A DNA stretch of 10,306 nt from Pseudomonadota bacterium (GCA_023432075.1 JAEYVD010000776.1:1-10306), one strand, 5' to 3'; counted from the stretch's first letter, positions 1 to 6,149 are shown. Notes: a model not told the origin generated them from the sequence alone. A program made the numbers and translations.

Positions 1-419
1 TCGTAGCGAACGTATTGCTTTTCGTGATGAATGTGCCGCTGGTCCGCTTGTTCTCCAAAGTGCTGTCGGTGCCGGGTTGGCTGATGGTGCCGGGCATTCT
101 GTGCATCAGCTACATCGGCGTGTATGCGATCAACGCCGGCACGTTCGATCTGCTGCTGGTGGCGGGCATCGGCACGCTAGGGTACTTCCTGCGTAAGTTT
201 GGCGTGCCGATGGCGCCGCTGGTGCTGGGCGTCGTGCTGGGCAACATGATGGAGCAGAACCTGCGCCGTGCGTTGTCGATGACGGATGGCGACGTGGGCG
301 TCCTGTTCGCCAGCCCGGTCTCGATTGCGCTGTGGACGGGCGCCGCGGCAGTCGTCATCGTGCCGCAGGTCCTGCGCCGTGTGCGGGCCGCAAGAAAGGT
401 TGCCGCTGGACCGGCCTGA
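1..419 (+). CDS. tctA: Tripartite tricarboxylate transporter, large permease subunit (TctA family), C-terminal fragment
   Basis: This is the 3' end of a gene whose 5' part lies outside the window; the reading frame enters at base 3 and stops with TGA at 417-419. TctA proteins are the large membrane subunit (about 500 residues, usually 10-12 helices) of TTT-type secondary transporters, which work with a small membrane subunit (TctB) and a periplasmic binding protein (TctC) to import carboxylates. The roughly 139 visible residues hold several hydrophobic helices and the C-terminal signature GVPMAPLVLGVVLG, followed by MMEQNLRRAL and SMTDGD, all typical of the family. The fragment ends in a basic tail (RRVRAARK), as expected for a cytoplasmic end. 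A good terminator follows. The substrate cannot be told from this part. The family call is secure, but exact orthology to tctA is not. Confidence 0.85.
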   Translation, partial: VANVLLFVMNVPLVRLFSKVLSVPGWLMVPGILCISYIGVYAINAGTFDLLLVAGIGTLGYFLRKFGVPMAPLVLGVVLGNMMEQNLRRALSMTDGDVGVLFASPVSIALWTGAAAVVIVPQVLRRVRAARKVAAGPA

Positions 420-482
420 CGGCACGGTGACGCGCACTTGACAGTGCGCGGGCTGGCGCGGATTCAGGCCGGCAAATGTTGA

Positions 483-509
483 GGGGCGCCTTTCGGCGCC
501 CCTTTTTTT
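483..509 (+). terminator. Rho-independent terminator after the tctA-like gene
   Basis: An 8-bp perfect stem GGGGCGCC (483-490) / GGCGCCCC (495-502) with a 4-base TTTC loop is followed directly by seven Ts (503-509). It lies 63 bases after the permease stop codon. The T tract lies on the + strand side, so it mainly ends the rightward gene. The leftward aminotransferase gene ends at 574 and converges on the same hairpin, but on that strand only TCAACATTT follows the stem, so bidirectional action is possible and weaker. Confidence 0.9.
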
Positions 510-573
510 CAGGCGTGCCGGACAACGCGGACACACCTGTTCATATATGAGCTTTTGCTCAGGTATTGAATGG

Positions 574-1740
574 CTAAACCTGTTTCAAGCGCTCCAGCGC
601 CGCATCCAGCGTCGTGTCCTTCTTGGCAAAGCAGAAACGCACGATCCGATGATTGGACTCGGCCGCGTCGGGCTGGCGGTAGAACGCCGACACGGGGATC
701 ACCGTCACGCCATGATTGATGGTCAGGTCGCGCGCGAAGTCCGCTTCGTTCTGCTTGGAGATCTGGCTGTAATCGGCCAGCAGGAAGAACGTGCCGGGGC
801 TGGGCAGCGGCCGGAAGCGCGTTTTCGCCAGGCCTTGCGAAAGGCGGTCCCGCTTGGCCTGATAGAACGCCGGCAGATCCAGGTAGGGCTTGGGATCGCG
901 CATGAACTCGGCCAGCGCGAACTGCATGGGCGAGGGCACCGTGAACACCATGAACTGGTGCACCTTGCGCAGTTCAGCGCTCAGGTGCCGCGGTGCGCAG
1001 CAATAGCCAATCTTCCATCCGGTGGTGTGATACGTCTTGCCGAACGACGAGATGACGAACGCATGCTCGGCAAGCAGGGGGCGCCGCGCCACGCTGGCAT
1101 GTGGCTTTCCATCGAACACGATGTGTTCGTAGACCTCGTCCGACACCAGCAGCACGCCCGTGTCCCGGACGATGGCTTCCAGCGCATCCAGGTCGCTGTC
1201 CTCGAGCACTGCACCGGTGGGATTGTGCGGAAAGTTCAGCATCAACAGACGGGTCTTGGACGTGATGGCGTCGCGCACGCGCTGCCAGTCGATGCGGTAG
1301 TACGGATCGGCTTCGGTCGGTGCGCGCAACGGCACGGGGACCGCGGTGCCGCCGGCCAGGCGAATCGCCGGCAGGTACGAGTCATAACAAGGTTCGATCA
1401 CCACGACTTCGTCGCCGCTGCCCACCGCCGCCAGCACGGTGGCCATCAGCGCTTCGGTGGCTCCGCTGGTCACGGTGATCTCGGTTTCGGGATCGTAGGC
1501 ATGGCCGTACAGATCCCGCGTCTTGGCCGCGATGGCCTCGCGTAGCGGCGCGACGCCGGGCATGTACGGGTACTGGTTGTGCCCGTCGGCCATGGCCTTG
1601 GTGACAAGCCCGCAGAGCGCAGGGTCCGGATCGAAGTCAGGAAAGCCCTGGCCCAGGTTGATGGCCTTGTGCTCGATGGCCAGGCGGCTCATCACGGTGA
1701 AGATGGTGGTGCCGACGTCAGGAAGTTTGGAGCGGATCAT
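574..1740 (-). CDS. ybdL: PLP-dependent methionine aminotransferase (YbdL type, fold type I)
   Basis: A 388-residue class I/II aminotransferase that closely follows the E. coli YbdL pattern from end to end. YbdL transfers the amino group of methionine (and some aromatic amino acids) to 2-oxo acids in the cytoplasm, for example when 4-methylthio-2-oxobutanoate is recycled in methionine salvage. Visible landmarks are SKLPDVGTTIF and LGQGFPDFD near the N terminus, the cofactor-binding NPTG at 173-176, SDEVYEH with Asp201 and Tyr204, SSFGKTYHTTGWK with the Schiff-base Lys235, and RFCF with the probable carboxylate-binding Arg368. The ATG at 1738-1740 begins MIRSKLP, which matches where the family starts; the frame stays open upstream to 1920 but that part has no family similarity. 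The Shine-Dalgarno signal is poor. The gene is transcribed away from the AbrB-like gene. Related kynurenine/glutamine transaminases are the main alternative function. Confidence 0.9.
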   Translation of the reverse strand: MIRSKLPDVGTTIFTVMSRLAIEHKAINLGQGFPDFDPDPALCGLVTKAMADGHNQYPYMPGVAPLREAIAAKTRDLYGHAYDPETEITVTSGATEALMATVLAAVGSGDEVVVIEPCYDSYLPAIRLAGGTAVPVPLRAPTEADPYYRIDWQRVRDAITSKTRLLMLNFPHNPTGAVLEDSDLDALEAIVRDTGVLLVSDEVYEHIVFDGKPHASVARRPLLAEHAFVISSFGKTYHTTGWKIGYCCAPRHLSAELRKVHQFMVFTVPSPMQFALAEFMRDPKPYLDLPAFYQAKRDRLSQGLAKTRFRPLPSPGTFFLLADYSQISKQNEADFARDLTINHGVTVIPVSAFYRQPDAAESNHRIVRFCFAKKDTTLDAALERLKQV

Positions 1741-1839
1741 GTTGGACGCGAAGTGAACACGGGTAGCCGAGGAAATTTCTCGTAAGTATCCCACTAACTC
1801 ATAATTCCATTTTCGACAGTTTCCAACGCGGACGGGATT
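1741..1839. promoter_or_regulatory. Divergent promoter region between the aminotransferase and AbrB-like genes
   Basis: About 100 bp separates two diverging genes, so both promoters should lie here. On the minus strand TTGGAA (1826-1821) and TATGAG (1803-1798) are 17 bp apart, each matching 4 of 6 consensus bases. On the plus strand CATAAT (1800-1805) is a 5 of 6 match to a -10 box, but only a poor -35 is visible at the right distance. The two -10 candidates overlap, which would make the promoters mutually exclusive. Assignment is by eye and tentative. Confidence 0.3.
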
Positions 1840-2877
1840 GTGGTTCAGAACAGGATGGCCCGAGTGCTGGCCGGATTTTGTATTGCGCTGATCGGCGCGT
1901 TGCTGGCGGTGTGGGCGCACATGCCGCTGCCGTGGATGTTGGGCGCGTTGCTATTGACCGCCGCCACGCGGATTGCGGGATTGCGAACCGCGTGCCCGAG
2001 GCCGGCTCGCAACGCGGGACAGTGGGTCATCGGCGCCTCGCTGGGGCTGTATTTCACGCCGCAGGTCATCGGGCACATCGGCATCAACGCCGGCCCCATC
2101 ATTGCCGGGATGTTGTTTGCGCTGGCGCTCGCATTTCTGGGCACCGCGATTTTGCGGCGTTATACGGATGTGGACTTCAAGACCGCGTGGTTTTCATCGG
2201 CCATCGGCGGCGCGAGTGAAATGGCCAACCTGGCTGAACGCCACGGCGTGCGGATCGACCGCGTTGCCACCGCGCACAGCGTGCGCGTCTTGCTGGTGGT
2301 GGTCACCGTGCCTTTCATTTTTCAGTGGTGGGGCGTGGCGGGGCTGGATCCGACCGTGCCGGGGCCGCGAGATGTGCACGCGTTAGGGCTTGCGGGGCTG
2401 GTGGCCCTGACCATCGTGGGCGGCGCTGCCTTCACGAAATTTCGGCTGCCCAATCCCTGGGTGCTGGGGCCCATGCTTGTCGCCATGATTCTCACCGCGT
2501 CGAGCATTGAACTATCCGCGTTGCCGGACTTTGTGCCCAAGGCGGGGCAACTCCTTATCGGCTGGTCGCTGGGCGATCGTTATCGCCCCGACTTCTTTCG
2601 TGCCGCACCGCGATTCATGGCGGCGGTGGCGGGCTTCACGATCCTTGCGCTGGCGCTTGCATTTGGCGTGGGCGCCTTGCTTTCGCTATGGTCCGCCGCA
2701 CCAATTCCCACGCTGATTCTGGGCACGACACCCGGCGGCATTGCAGAGATGGCCATCACCGCCAAAGTGCTGCAATTGGGCGTTCCGGTGGTGACCGCTT
2801 TTCACGTCACGCGCATGGTTTTCGTGGTGATCGTGACCGGTCCCATTTACGCGATTCTGGCGCGTCGGCAAGGCTAA
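1840..2877 (+). CDS. AbrB-family membrane protein (AbrB duplication domain)
   Basis: A polytopic inner-membrane protein of 345 residues, mostly hydrophobic. It belongs to the AbrB membrane family (Pfam AbrB, PF05145), which is often mislabelled as 'ammonia monooxygenase' or 'AbrB transcriptional regulator'; its transported substrate or role is not firmly established. The internal duplication typical of the family is visible: PLPWMLG (29-35) matches PNPWVLG (204-210), AGQWVIGASLG matches AGQLLIGWSLG, GGASEMA (123-129) matches GGIAEMA (299-305), and HSVRVLLVVVTVP matches HVTRMVFVVIVTGP. The frame can start at GTG 1840, preceded by GACGGGA, or at ATG 1855, preceded by a close AACAGG; the choice affects only five residues. 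It is the first and probably only gene of its transcript, with an imperfect hairpin at its end. Proximity to a TTT transporter gene may be coincidental. Confidence 0.85.
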   Translation: MVQNRMARVLAGFCIALIGALLAVWAHMPLPWMLGALLLTAATRIAGLRTACPRPARNAGQWVIGASLGLYFTPQVIGHIGINAGPIIAGMLFALALAFLGTAILRRYTDVDFKTAWFSSAIGGASEMANLAERHGVRIDRVATAHSVRVLLVVVTVPFIFQWWGVAGLDPTVPGPRDVHALGLAGLVALTIVGGAAFTKFRLPNPWVLGPMLVAMILTASSIELSALPDFVPKAGQLLIGWSLGDRYRPDFFRAAPRFMAAVAGFTILALALAFGVGALLSLWSAAPIPTLILGTTPGGIAEMAITAKVLQLGVPVVTAFHVTRMVFVVIVTGPIYAILARRQG

Positions 2878-2898
2878 TTCCGCCAGGCGGTATTGCCG
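2866..2898 (+). terminator. Imperfect hairpin at the end of the AbrB-like gene
   Basis: Nested inverted repeats overlap the stop codon: outer CGGCAA (2866-2871) / TTGCCG (2893-2898) and inner CCGCC (2880-2884) / GGCGG (2886-2890), with an uneven internal loop. No T tract follows, so if it ends transcription it is not a standard Rho-independent terminator. It may only protect the 3' end or be chance. Confidence 0.3.
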
Positions 2899-3110
2899 TT
2901 CCAGTGAAAAAAAAGCGACATTGGGGTAAACAACTATATGACTCGGTAATGCCGGATGAGTATGCTGATTCCGCAGTTGATTCAAGCAGCGCGCGGACTC
3001 GGTCTGCCGCTCTGGCGACAAGCGGGAACACTGGTTTTGCACCGATCGTTCAGTTCGCACGGCGTCCTTGATTCATTGCATTTCGATTTAATTACAGGAC
3101 GCTAGAGAAA
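2899..3110 (+). promoter_or_regulatory. Promoter and leader region of the cold-shock gene
   Basis: This stretch of about 210 bp before cspA is long for a simple promoter and fits the long structured leaders seen in other cold-shock genes (established for E. coli cspA, inferred here). It begins with an eight-base A run (2907-2914). A TTTAAT hexamer (3087-3092) resembles a -10 box and TTGATT (3068-3073) a -35 box, but they are only 13 bp apart, so no promoter can be fixed. AGGA at 3096-3099 lies 11 bases before the start codon and is the best ribosome-binding candidate. An open frame of 49 codons (2956-3105) crosses the region but has codon use unlike the neighbouring genes. Confidence 0.4.
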
Positions 3111-3317
3111 ATGGCTCAGAAGGGCAAAGTCAAGTGGTTCAACGCTGACAAGGGTTTCGGTTTCATCACGCCGGACGTGGGCGGCACCGATGTGTTCGCA
3201 CACTTTTCCGCCATCCAGGGTCGCGGCTATCGCAGCCTGAACGAAGGCCAGGAAGTCGAATACGAAGTTAAGGATGGTCCGAAAGGACCTCAAGCGGCCG
3301 ACATTCGCCCGCTCTAA
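3111..3317 (+). CDS. cspA: Cold-shock domain protein (CspA family)
   Basis: A 68-residue single cold-shock-domain protein of the usual family length. These small OB-fold proteins bind single-stranded RNA and DNA in the cytoplasm and melt RNA secondary structure; some are cold-induced, others are expressed constantly. RNP1 is KGFGFI (14-19) and RNP2 is VFAHFS (28-33). The N-terminal GKVKWFN and the C-terminal GPQAADIRP are also family hallmarks. The ATG at 3111 is the only start that gives the canonical N terminus. The gene stands alone between the AbrB-like gene and the replication origin, transcribed towards the origin and closed off by a very strong terminator. Which Csp paralogue it is (cspA, cspC, cspD-like) cannot be decided from the sequence alone. 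Confidence 0.95.
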   Translation: MAQKGKVKWFNADKGFGFITPDVGGTDVFAHFSAIQGRGYRSLNEGQEVEYEVKDGPKGPQAADIRPL

Positions 3318-3320
3318 ATC

Positions 3321-3359
3321 GGGAAATCCCAATTTCCCGTCCGCCAGGCTCGGCCTGGC
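3321..3359 (+). repeat. Two small hairpins directly after cspA
   Basis: GGGAAAT (3321-3327) pairs with ATTTCCC (3332-3338) around a 4-base loop. GCCAGGC (3343-3349) pairs with GCCTGGC (3353-3359) around a 3-base loop. Both are perfect 7-bp stems lying between the cspA stop codon and the main terminator hairpin. They may stabilise the 3' end of the short cspA mRNA. Confidence 0.6.
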
Positions 3360-3360
3360 T

Positions 3361-3402
3361 ACAACGCCCCAAGACCTTATGGTCTGGGGCGTTGTTTCAT
3401 TT
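3361..3402 (+). terminator. Strong Rho-independent terminator after cspA
   Basis: A 15-bp stem pairs 3361-3376 with 3381-3395, broken by one bulged A (3372), around a TTAT loop. It is followed by a T-rich TTTCATTT tail (3395-3402). The stem is long and GC-rich in the middle (CGCCCC/GGGGCG). It would stop cspA transcription about 100 bp before the first DnaA box, and because the stem is nearly symmetric it could also act on leftward transcripts. Confidence 0.9.
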
Positions 3403-3442
3403 GGCCGCTTAGTTTTCTGCACATGTCCTTCGGCCGCAGCCG

Positions 3443-3473
3443 CCAAAAATTTGGTTTGTTAGTGTTCACTAAC
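3443..3473. repeat. Two adjacent AT-rich inverted repeats at the left edge of the origin
   Basis: CCAAA (3443-3447) / TTTGG (3450-3454) and GTTAGTG (3458-3464) / CACTAAC (3467-3473) stand side by side, each with a 2-base centre. They begin an AT-rich stretch: the 100 bases from 3441 are 62% A+T by hand count, in otherwise GC-rich DNA. They lie 13-25 bases from the first DnaA box pair. They could be part of an unwinding element or a protein binding site. Confidence 0.5.
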
Positions 3474-3485
3474 ATATTCTCGAGC

Positions 3486-3506
3486 ACTGGATAACTCTGT
3501 GGATAA
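3486..3506 (-). promoter_or_regulatory. DnaA box pair, 12-bp spacing (one perfect, one degenerate)
   Basis: On the minus strand TTATCCACA (3506-3498) is a perfect consensus box of the high-affinity type. TTATCCAGT (3494-3486) follows in the same orientation with 12 bp start to start and matches 7 of 9 bases. Confidence 0.8.
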
Positions 3507-3569
3507 TTATTTCCCGCGTTGTTCATTTTGATGCTCAGTAATGAAGCAATCGGCCCCGGGCCACTCCGG

Positions 3570-3578
3570 TTTTGCACA
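3570..3578 (+). promoter_or_regulatory. DnaA box TTTTGCACA
   Basis: A perfect match to TTWTNCACA on the plus strand. It stands alone, apart from a poor 6 of 9 echo 12 bp further on. Confidence 0.7.
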
Positions 3579-3694
3579 GATTTCTGCATCAATATCGGCA
3601 GGCCTATCTTGTTTCCCGTGAATAGTTATTCCGTCTGCCCAAGAGCCAGGTAGAGATGGATTAATCCGCTTTTTCATAGGGAAACCCGGGGATT

Positions 3695-3703
3695 TGTGCA
3701 TTA
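3695..3703 (-). promoter_or_regulatory. Near-match DnaA box TAATGCACA
   Basis: Matches 8 of 9 bases of TTWTNCACA on the minus strand, and is counted only because it lies inside the box cluster. Confidence 0.4.
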
Positions 3704-3791
3704 TTTATGGGTTGCGTAGCGCCTCATACGGCCTTTGACTGACGCGCGTTTTGGCGTTGATTCTGCTTCGCGCCGCCCTGGCTGCGGTGTG

Positions 3792-3827
3792 TTGTTCACA
3801 AAGATATCCCCATCCCGGTTATGCACA
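3792..3827 (+). promoter_or_regulatory. Cluster of three rightward DnaA boxes
   Basis: TTGTTCACA (3792-3800, 8 of 9), ATATCCCCA (3804-3812, 7 of 9) and TTATGCACA (3819-3827, perfect) follow each other on the plus strand at 12 and 15 bp. The group faces a leftward pair at 3867-3887. Confidence 0.7.
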
Positions 3828-3866
3828 GAATTACACCATCCGGCCTCAAAATTGGGTGTCTGCGCC

Positions 3867-3887
3867 TGTGGATAGAAGTGGGGATAT
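3867..3887 (-). promoter_or_regulatory. Leftward DnaA box pair, 12-bp spacing
   Basis: On the minus strand ATATCCCCA (3887-3879, 7 of 9) is followed by CTATCCACA (3875-3867, 8 of 9). The first is the exact inverted copy of the box at 3804-3812; the 10-bp repeat GATATCCCCA (3803-3812) / TGGGGATATC (3879-3888) is perfect. Confidence 0.6.
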
Positions 3888-4091
3888 CGCCGAAAGCGCT
3901 AGCAGCCAGGAACGGGAATTGCGGATTAGAGCGATAGCCTGGCATGACCCTTGCGGGCTTTGGTAAGCGGCGGGCGCGCCCTATTGGGCGGTTAATTTTC
4001 GGGGGGCGGCGGGTTACTGAATTCAGCAGGGTTCGGATAAAGCCCGGGTTTGATCGCGCGGAGAAATGGTCGTCAGATTTGTTCCGCCGAC

Positions 4092-4100
4092 TTTTCCACA
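4092..4100 (+). promoter_or_regulatory. DnaA box TTTTCCACA
   Basis: A perfect TTWTNCACA match on the plus strand. A weak CGTTTCACA (7 of 9) follows 10 bp later at 4102-4110. Confidence 0.7.
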
Positions 4101-4231
4101 GCGTTTCACATGAAGTGTTGGTCTCTCGGCCATAAGGATGATGGCGCGGGTGGCAGAGTACGAGCAAGGTTATTGTCGGGTCAATGAAGATTGCGGCCAT
4201 GCGCGCTTACGCTTCAACGGAGTTTCAGGGG

Positions 4232-4252
4232 TGGGGATAATTTTGTGAATAA
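4232..4252 (-). promoter_or_regulatory. DnaA box pair, 12-bp spacing (one perfect)
   Basis: On the minus strand TTATTCACA (4252-4244) is perfect and TTATCCCCA (4240-4232) matches 8 of 9, exactly 12 bp apart in the same orientation. Confidence 0.8.
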
Positions 4253-4433
4253 CGTGCCCCGCAGTCCGCGTAGCGAATTTGCAGGCGCGCTTCCGGCGGT
4301 ATGACGCCGGCGTTATGCCGATGGCCCTGCCGCGTCTTTAATCAGTGTGTATGCGGCTCGTGCGGGTATTGGCGGGCCCGTGGACGGGACATTGGTGTGA
4401 AGTTGGCTTGAGCAGAGCGCTCTCTGTCCTTGC

Positions 4434-4442
4434 TGTGGATAA
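4434..4442 (-). promoter_or_regulatory. DnaA box TTATCCACA
   Basis: A perfect high-affinity type box on the minus strand. Confidence 0.8.
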
Positions 4443-4576
4443 GACATCCCTGGGCGTCTGCCGACGCTGGCTGGGTGGTGCGCATTTGTGCAGCTGCCGG
4501 TTTTGGGATCGGGCTGTTGACGGTATGCGTGGAGAGCCACATCTCCGGCGCGGGCAACCTCCATTACACGGCAGCC

Positions 4577-4597
4577 TGTTGATAAGAATGTGCGTAA
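4577..4597 (-). promoter_or_regulatory. DnaA box pair, 12-bp spacing (both 8 of 9)
   Basis: On the minus strand TTACGCACA (4597-4589) and TTATCAACA (4585-4577) each miss the consensus by one base and are 12 bp apart in the same orientation. Confidence 0.55.
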
Positions 4598-4657
4598 CCC
4601 GTCCCTGGCGTTGGGCAATTCGAACCTTTTCATAGTGCATTGCCGTTTTCGTCCGTC

Positions 4658-4666
4658 TGTGGATAA
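4658..4666 (-). promoter_or_regulatory. DnaA box TTATCCACA (rightmost strong box of the cluster)
   Basis: A perfect high-affinity type box on the minus strand. No further good box is seen between here and mnmG. Confidence 0.8.
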
Positions 4667-4877
4667 ACCGTAGCCGTCACGTGGGATGTGGACGAAACGC
4701 CGCGTCCGATTATTGTTCGTTCGGCGCCGACTGAACCGTGCGATCACGAGTGACCGCCGTCCTATGGGAATCTGAGAACTGTTTCGCTCGACATCGTCGG
4801 CGAACCGGTTGGTGATTCAGGGGAACTTTACCCGCGGTTTGGAATCGCCTTCTGAGTTCGCCCGAGACCGCTTTGCT

Positions 4878-4899
4878 CCGAAAAATTGCGTTTTTTCGG
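4878..4899. repeat. AT-rich hairpin next to the G-rich tract
   Basis: CCGAAAAA (4878-4885) pairs perfectly with TTTTTCGG (4892-4899) around a 6-base loop. It has no T tail outside the stem and does not follow a gene, so it is unlikely to be a terminator. It directly abuts the G-run motif. Confidence 0.5.
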
Positions 4900-4917
4900 G
4901 CTAGGGGTAGGGTAGGG
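4898..4917 (+). other. Potential G-quadruplex motif
   Basis: Four runs of three or more Gs (4898-4900, 4904-4907, 4910-4912, 4915-4917) are separated by loops of 3, 2 and 2 bases (CTA, TA, TA). This fits the standard G3+N1-7 quadruplex pattern. The short loops predict a stable fold. The TAGGG units repeat about every five bases. Confidence 0.6.
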
Positions 4918-4919
4918 TG

Positions 4920-4954
4920 GAATAAATCGATATTTTTCTGCTTTCTTACCTTTT
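4920..4954. other. AT-rich tract, candidate DNA unwinding element
   Basis: Bases 4921-4954 are 26 of 34 A+T by hand count, the most AT-rich run noticed in this GC-rich window. It follows the G-run motif and lies about 255 bp right of the last strong DnaA box. That distance is large for a classic unwinding element, so the AT-rich stretch at 3443-3535 beside a box pair is a rival candidate. Confidence 0.4.
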
Positions 4955-5050
4955 CCGGATTCGACGCTGCTGGTCCATGCGCGGCGTACGCTATTCGGCA
5001 TTCGAGCGGAATTCGCGATCTTGGATTGAGACTGGCGGTAAGCAATCCTA

Positions 5051-5066
5051 TGTTCCACGTGGAACA
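5051..5066. promoter_or_regulatory. parS: parS site 1 (TGTTCCACGTGGAACA)
   Basis: A perfect 16-bp palindrome matching the conserved chromosomal parS consensus TGTTNCACGTGNAACA, the ParB nucleation and CTP-loading site. It is the leftmost of eight sites and the one nearest the DnaA boxes. Confidence 0.95.
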
Positions 5067-5103
5067 TAAACACGCAGCGCTCGTGCGGTCCGGCCTTTTG
5101 GAG

Positions 5104-5119
5104 TGTTCCACGTGAAACA
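5104..5119 (+). promoter_or_regulatory. parS: parS site 2 (TGTTCCACGTGAAACA)
   Basis: A full 16-bp match with the asymmetric C/A variant, 53 bp from site 1. Confidence 0.95.
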
Positions 5120-5391
5120 TCGCTCAGCTTTTTCCTTAGCAGGGCTGGTGGTTCGGCGAGCCACGTAGTCTGCCTCGTATGTGCTACCCGTGGCTTGGCA
5201 TGGCCTCCACCGTTCTAGCATCGCAGCATGACGCCAGTGCACCGCAGTCAACCAACGCCCCTACCGAGCGGGCGGCGCCGGATGAGCATTGCTCAGTGAC
5301 ACCGAGAATTCGTCGCCCCCTGCTACCAACGCCTGAGTATTTGCACGCCTCCTGTGTGAGGAGGGTGGATGCGCAGCTGCCTTGGCGGTGT

Positions 5392-5407
5392 TGTTTCACG
5401 TGAAACA
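5392..5407. promoter_or_regulatory. parS: parS site 3 (TGTTTCACGTGAAACA)
   Basis: The perfectly palindromic form, identical to the best-known Bacillus-type parS sequence. Confidence 0.95.
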
Positions 5408-5589
5408 ACGCTCTTGCTTAGTCGGCTCTTTTACGGCGAACCGCTTAATCGAGCCAAGGCTTCCGACTCTGTGTCCTTGATCTCCGCACTCAGGTCAGGT
5501 CGTCATTCACCATCGAAGTCAGAACATCGACCTGATGCGTAGGTGGTTTGGGTGGGCGGCAGAGGCGCTAATGGTGAGCCAAGAAGGAA

Positions 5590-5605
5590 TGTTCCACGTG
5601 AAACA
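5590..5605 (+). promoter_or_regulatory. parS: parS site 4 (TGTTCCACGTGAAACA)
   Basis: A full 16-bp match with the same variant and orientation as site 2. Confidence 0.95.
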
Positions 5606-5956
5606 TCCACAGTAGTGTTAGCGACACTAATGCCGTCGGTGGAGAGGGGAGCTAGACGGCGAATCCAAATGTGCTGGCATATGGCTGAACTTGATGAGGG
5701 CCAGGCTGTTCGATCCCGGGTCCCGGTGACGGTCGTGCGGAGTACACGCGCGCCTCGTCCGTCTGCTCGTGGAATAGGCGTGCGGGTAGCCGATGCGACA
5801 GCCGGGGAAACGATACCTCACCGTTAACTGGCGATGGTGAAGGGGCTGGATTCAGGTTGGCGCGGCATCGTCGGGTCCAGTAGCCGGTGCACGCCCCGAC
5901 AGCTGCCCTCGGTAGAAACCGCGGTTTCCCGCCCGACCGATGTTAGACCTAAGCAA

Positions 5957-5972
5957 TGTTCCACGTGAAACA
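5957..5972 (+). promoter_or_regulatory. parS: parS site 5 (TGTTCCACGTGAAACA)
   Basis: A full 16-bp match with the same variant and orientation as site 2, after the longest gap in the cluster (about 370 bp). Confidence 0.95.
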
Positions 5973-6133
5973 GCCGATCCAGAATTTCTCTGCAAGCCAG
6001 ACCAACGGACTTGCGCAAGTAACGCGGCTCCTCCCCGTGCAGGCGATGCAGTGGATCGCGCCAACCTCGGGAACTTCTCCTGCGCACCGCCGCGTTACCC
6101 TGAGCAGATTGCGCCGAGGCCCCACCGCACCAG

Positions 6134-6149
6134 TGTTCCACGTGAAACA
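6134..6149 (+). promoter_or_regulatory. parS: parS site 6 (TGTTCCACGTGAAACA)
   Basis: A full 16-bp match with the same variant and orientation as site 2. Confidence 0.95.

Larger units (their letters stand above)
3443..4954. other. oriC: Probable chromosomal replication origin (oriC) with DnaA-box cluster
   Basis: About 1.5 kb without a convincing gene. It holds seven perfect matches to the DnaA box TTWTNCACA (3498, 3570, 3819, 4092, 4244, 4434, 4658) and at least six single-mismatch sites, between a cold-shock gene and mnmG (gidA). DnaA bound to such boxes opens the double strand and loads the helicase. The mnmG-rsmG-parA neighbourhood together with parS sites is a known origin setting in proteobacteria. 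AT-rich tracts suitable for unwinding lie at both ends (3443-3535 and 4920-4954). dnaA itself is not in the window. The exact functional limits and the unwinding site cannot be set from sequence alone. Confidence 0.85.

Noticed and set aside
548..561. Small hairpin TGAGC/GCTCA just past the aminotransferase stop codon as a terminator
   Set aside because: The stem has only 5 bp and no T tract follows on the minus strand.
547..1545. A 332-codon rightward open frame
   Set aside because: It is antisense to the aminotransferase gene, whose motifs are complete; the predicted protein is Arg/His/Gln-rich without recognisable domains, typical of a GC-rich shadow frame.
1574..1920. N-terminal extension of the aminotransferase up to 1920
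   Set aside because: The extra 60 residues show no family similarity, would overlap the AbrB-like gene and its promoter, and the MIRSKLP start at 1740 matches homologues.
2956..3105. A 49-codon open frame ending five bases before cspA, possibly a leader peptide
   Set aside because: Only about half of its third codon positions are G or C, far below the neighbouring genes, and it has no good Shine-Dalgarno sequence. Conservation in relatives would be needed to revive it.
3796..4747. Leftward open frames of 134 and 144 codons inside the origin region
   Set aside because: They run through several DnaA boxes, have no recognisable domain or ribosome-binding site, and the composition looks non-coding.
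4904..4917. TAGGG repeats read as a DnaA-trio element
   Set aside because: DnaA-trios repeat every three bases next to a DnaA box; these units repeat about every five bases and the nearest strong box is about 240 bp away.
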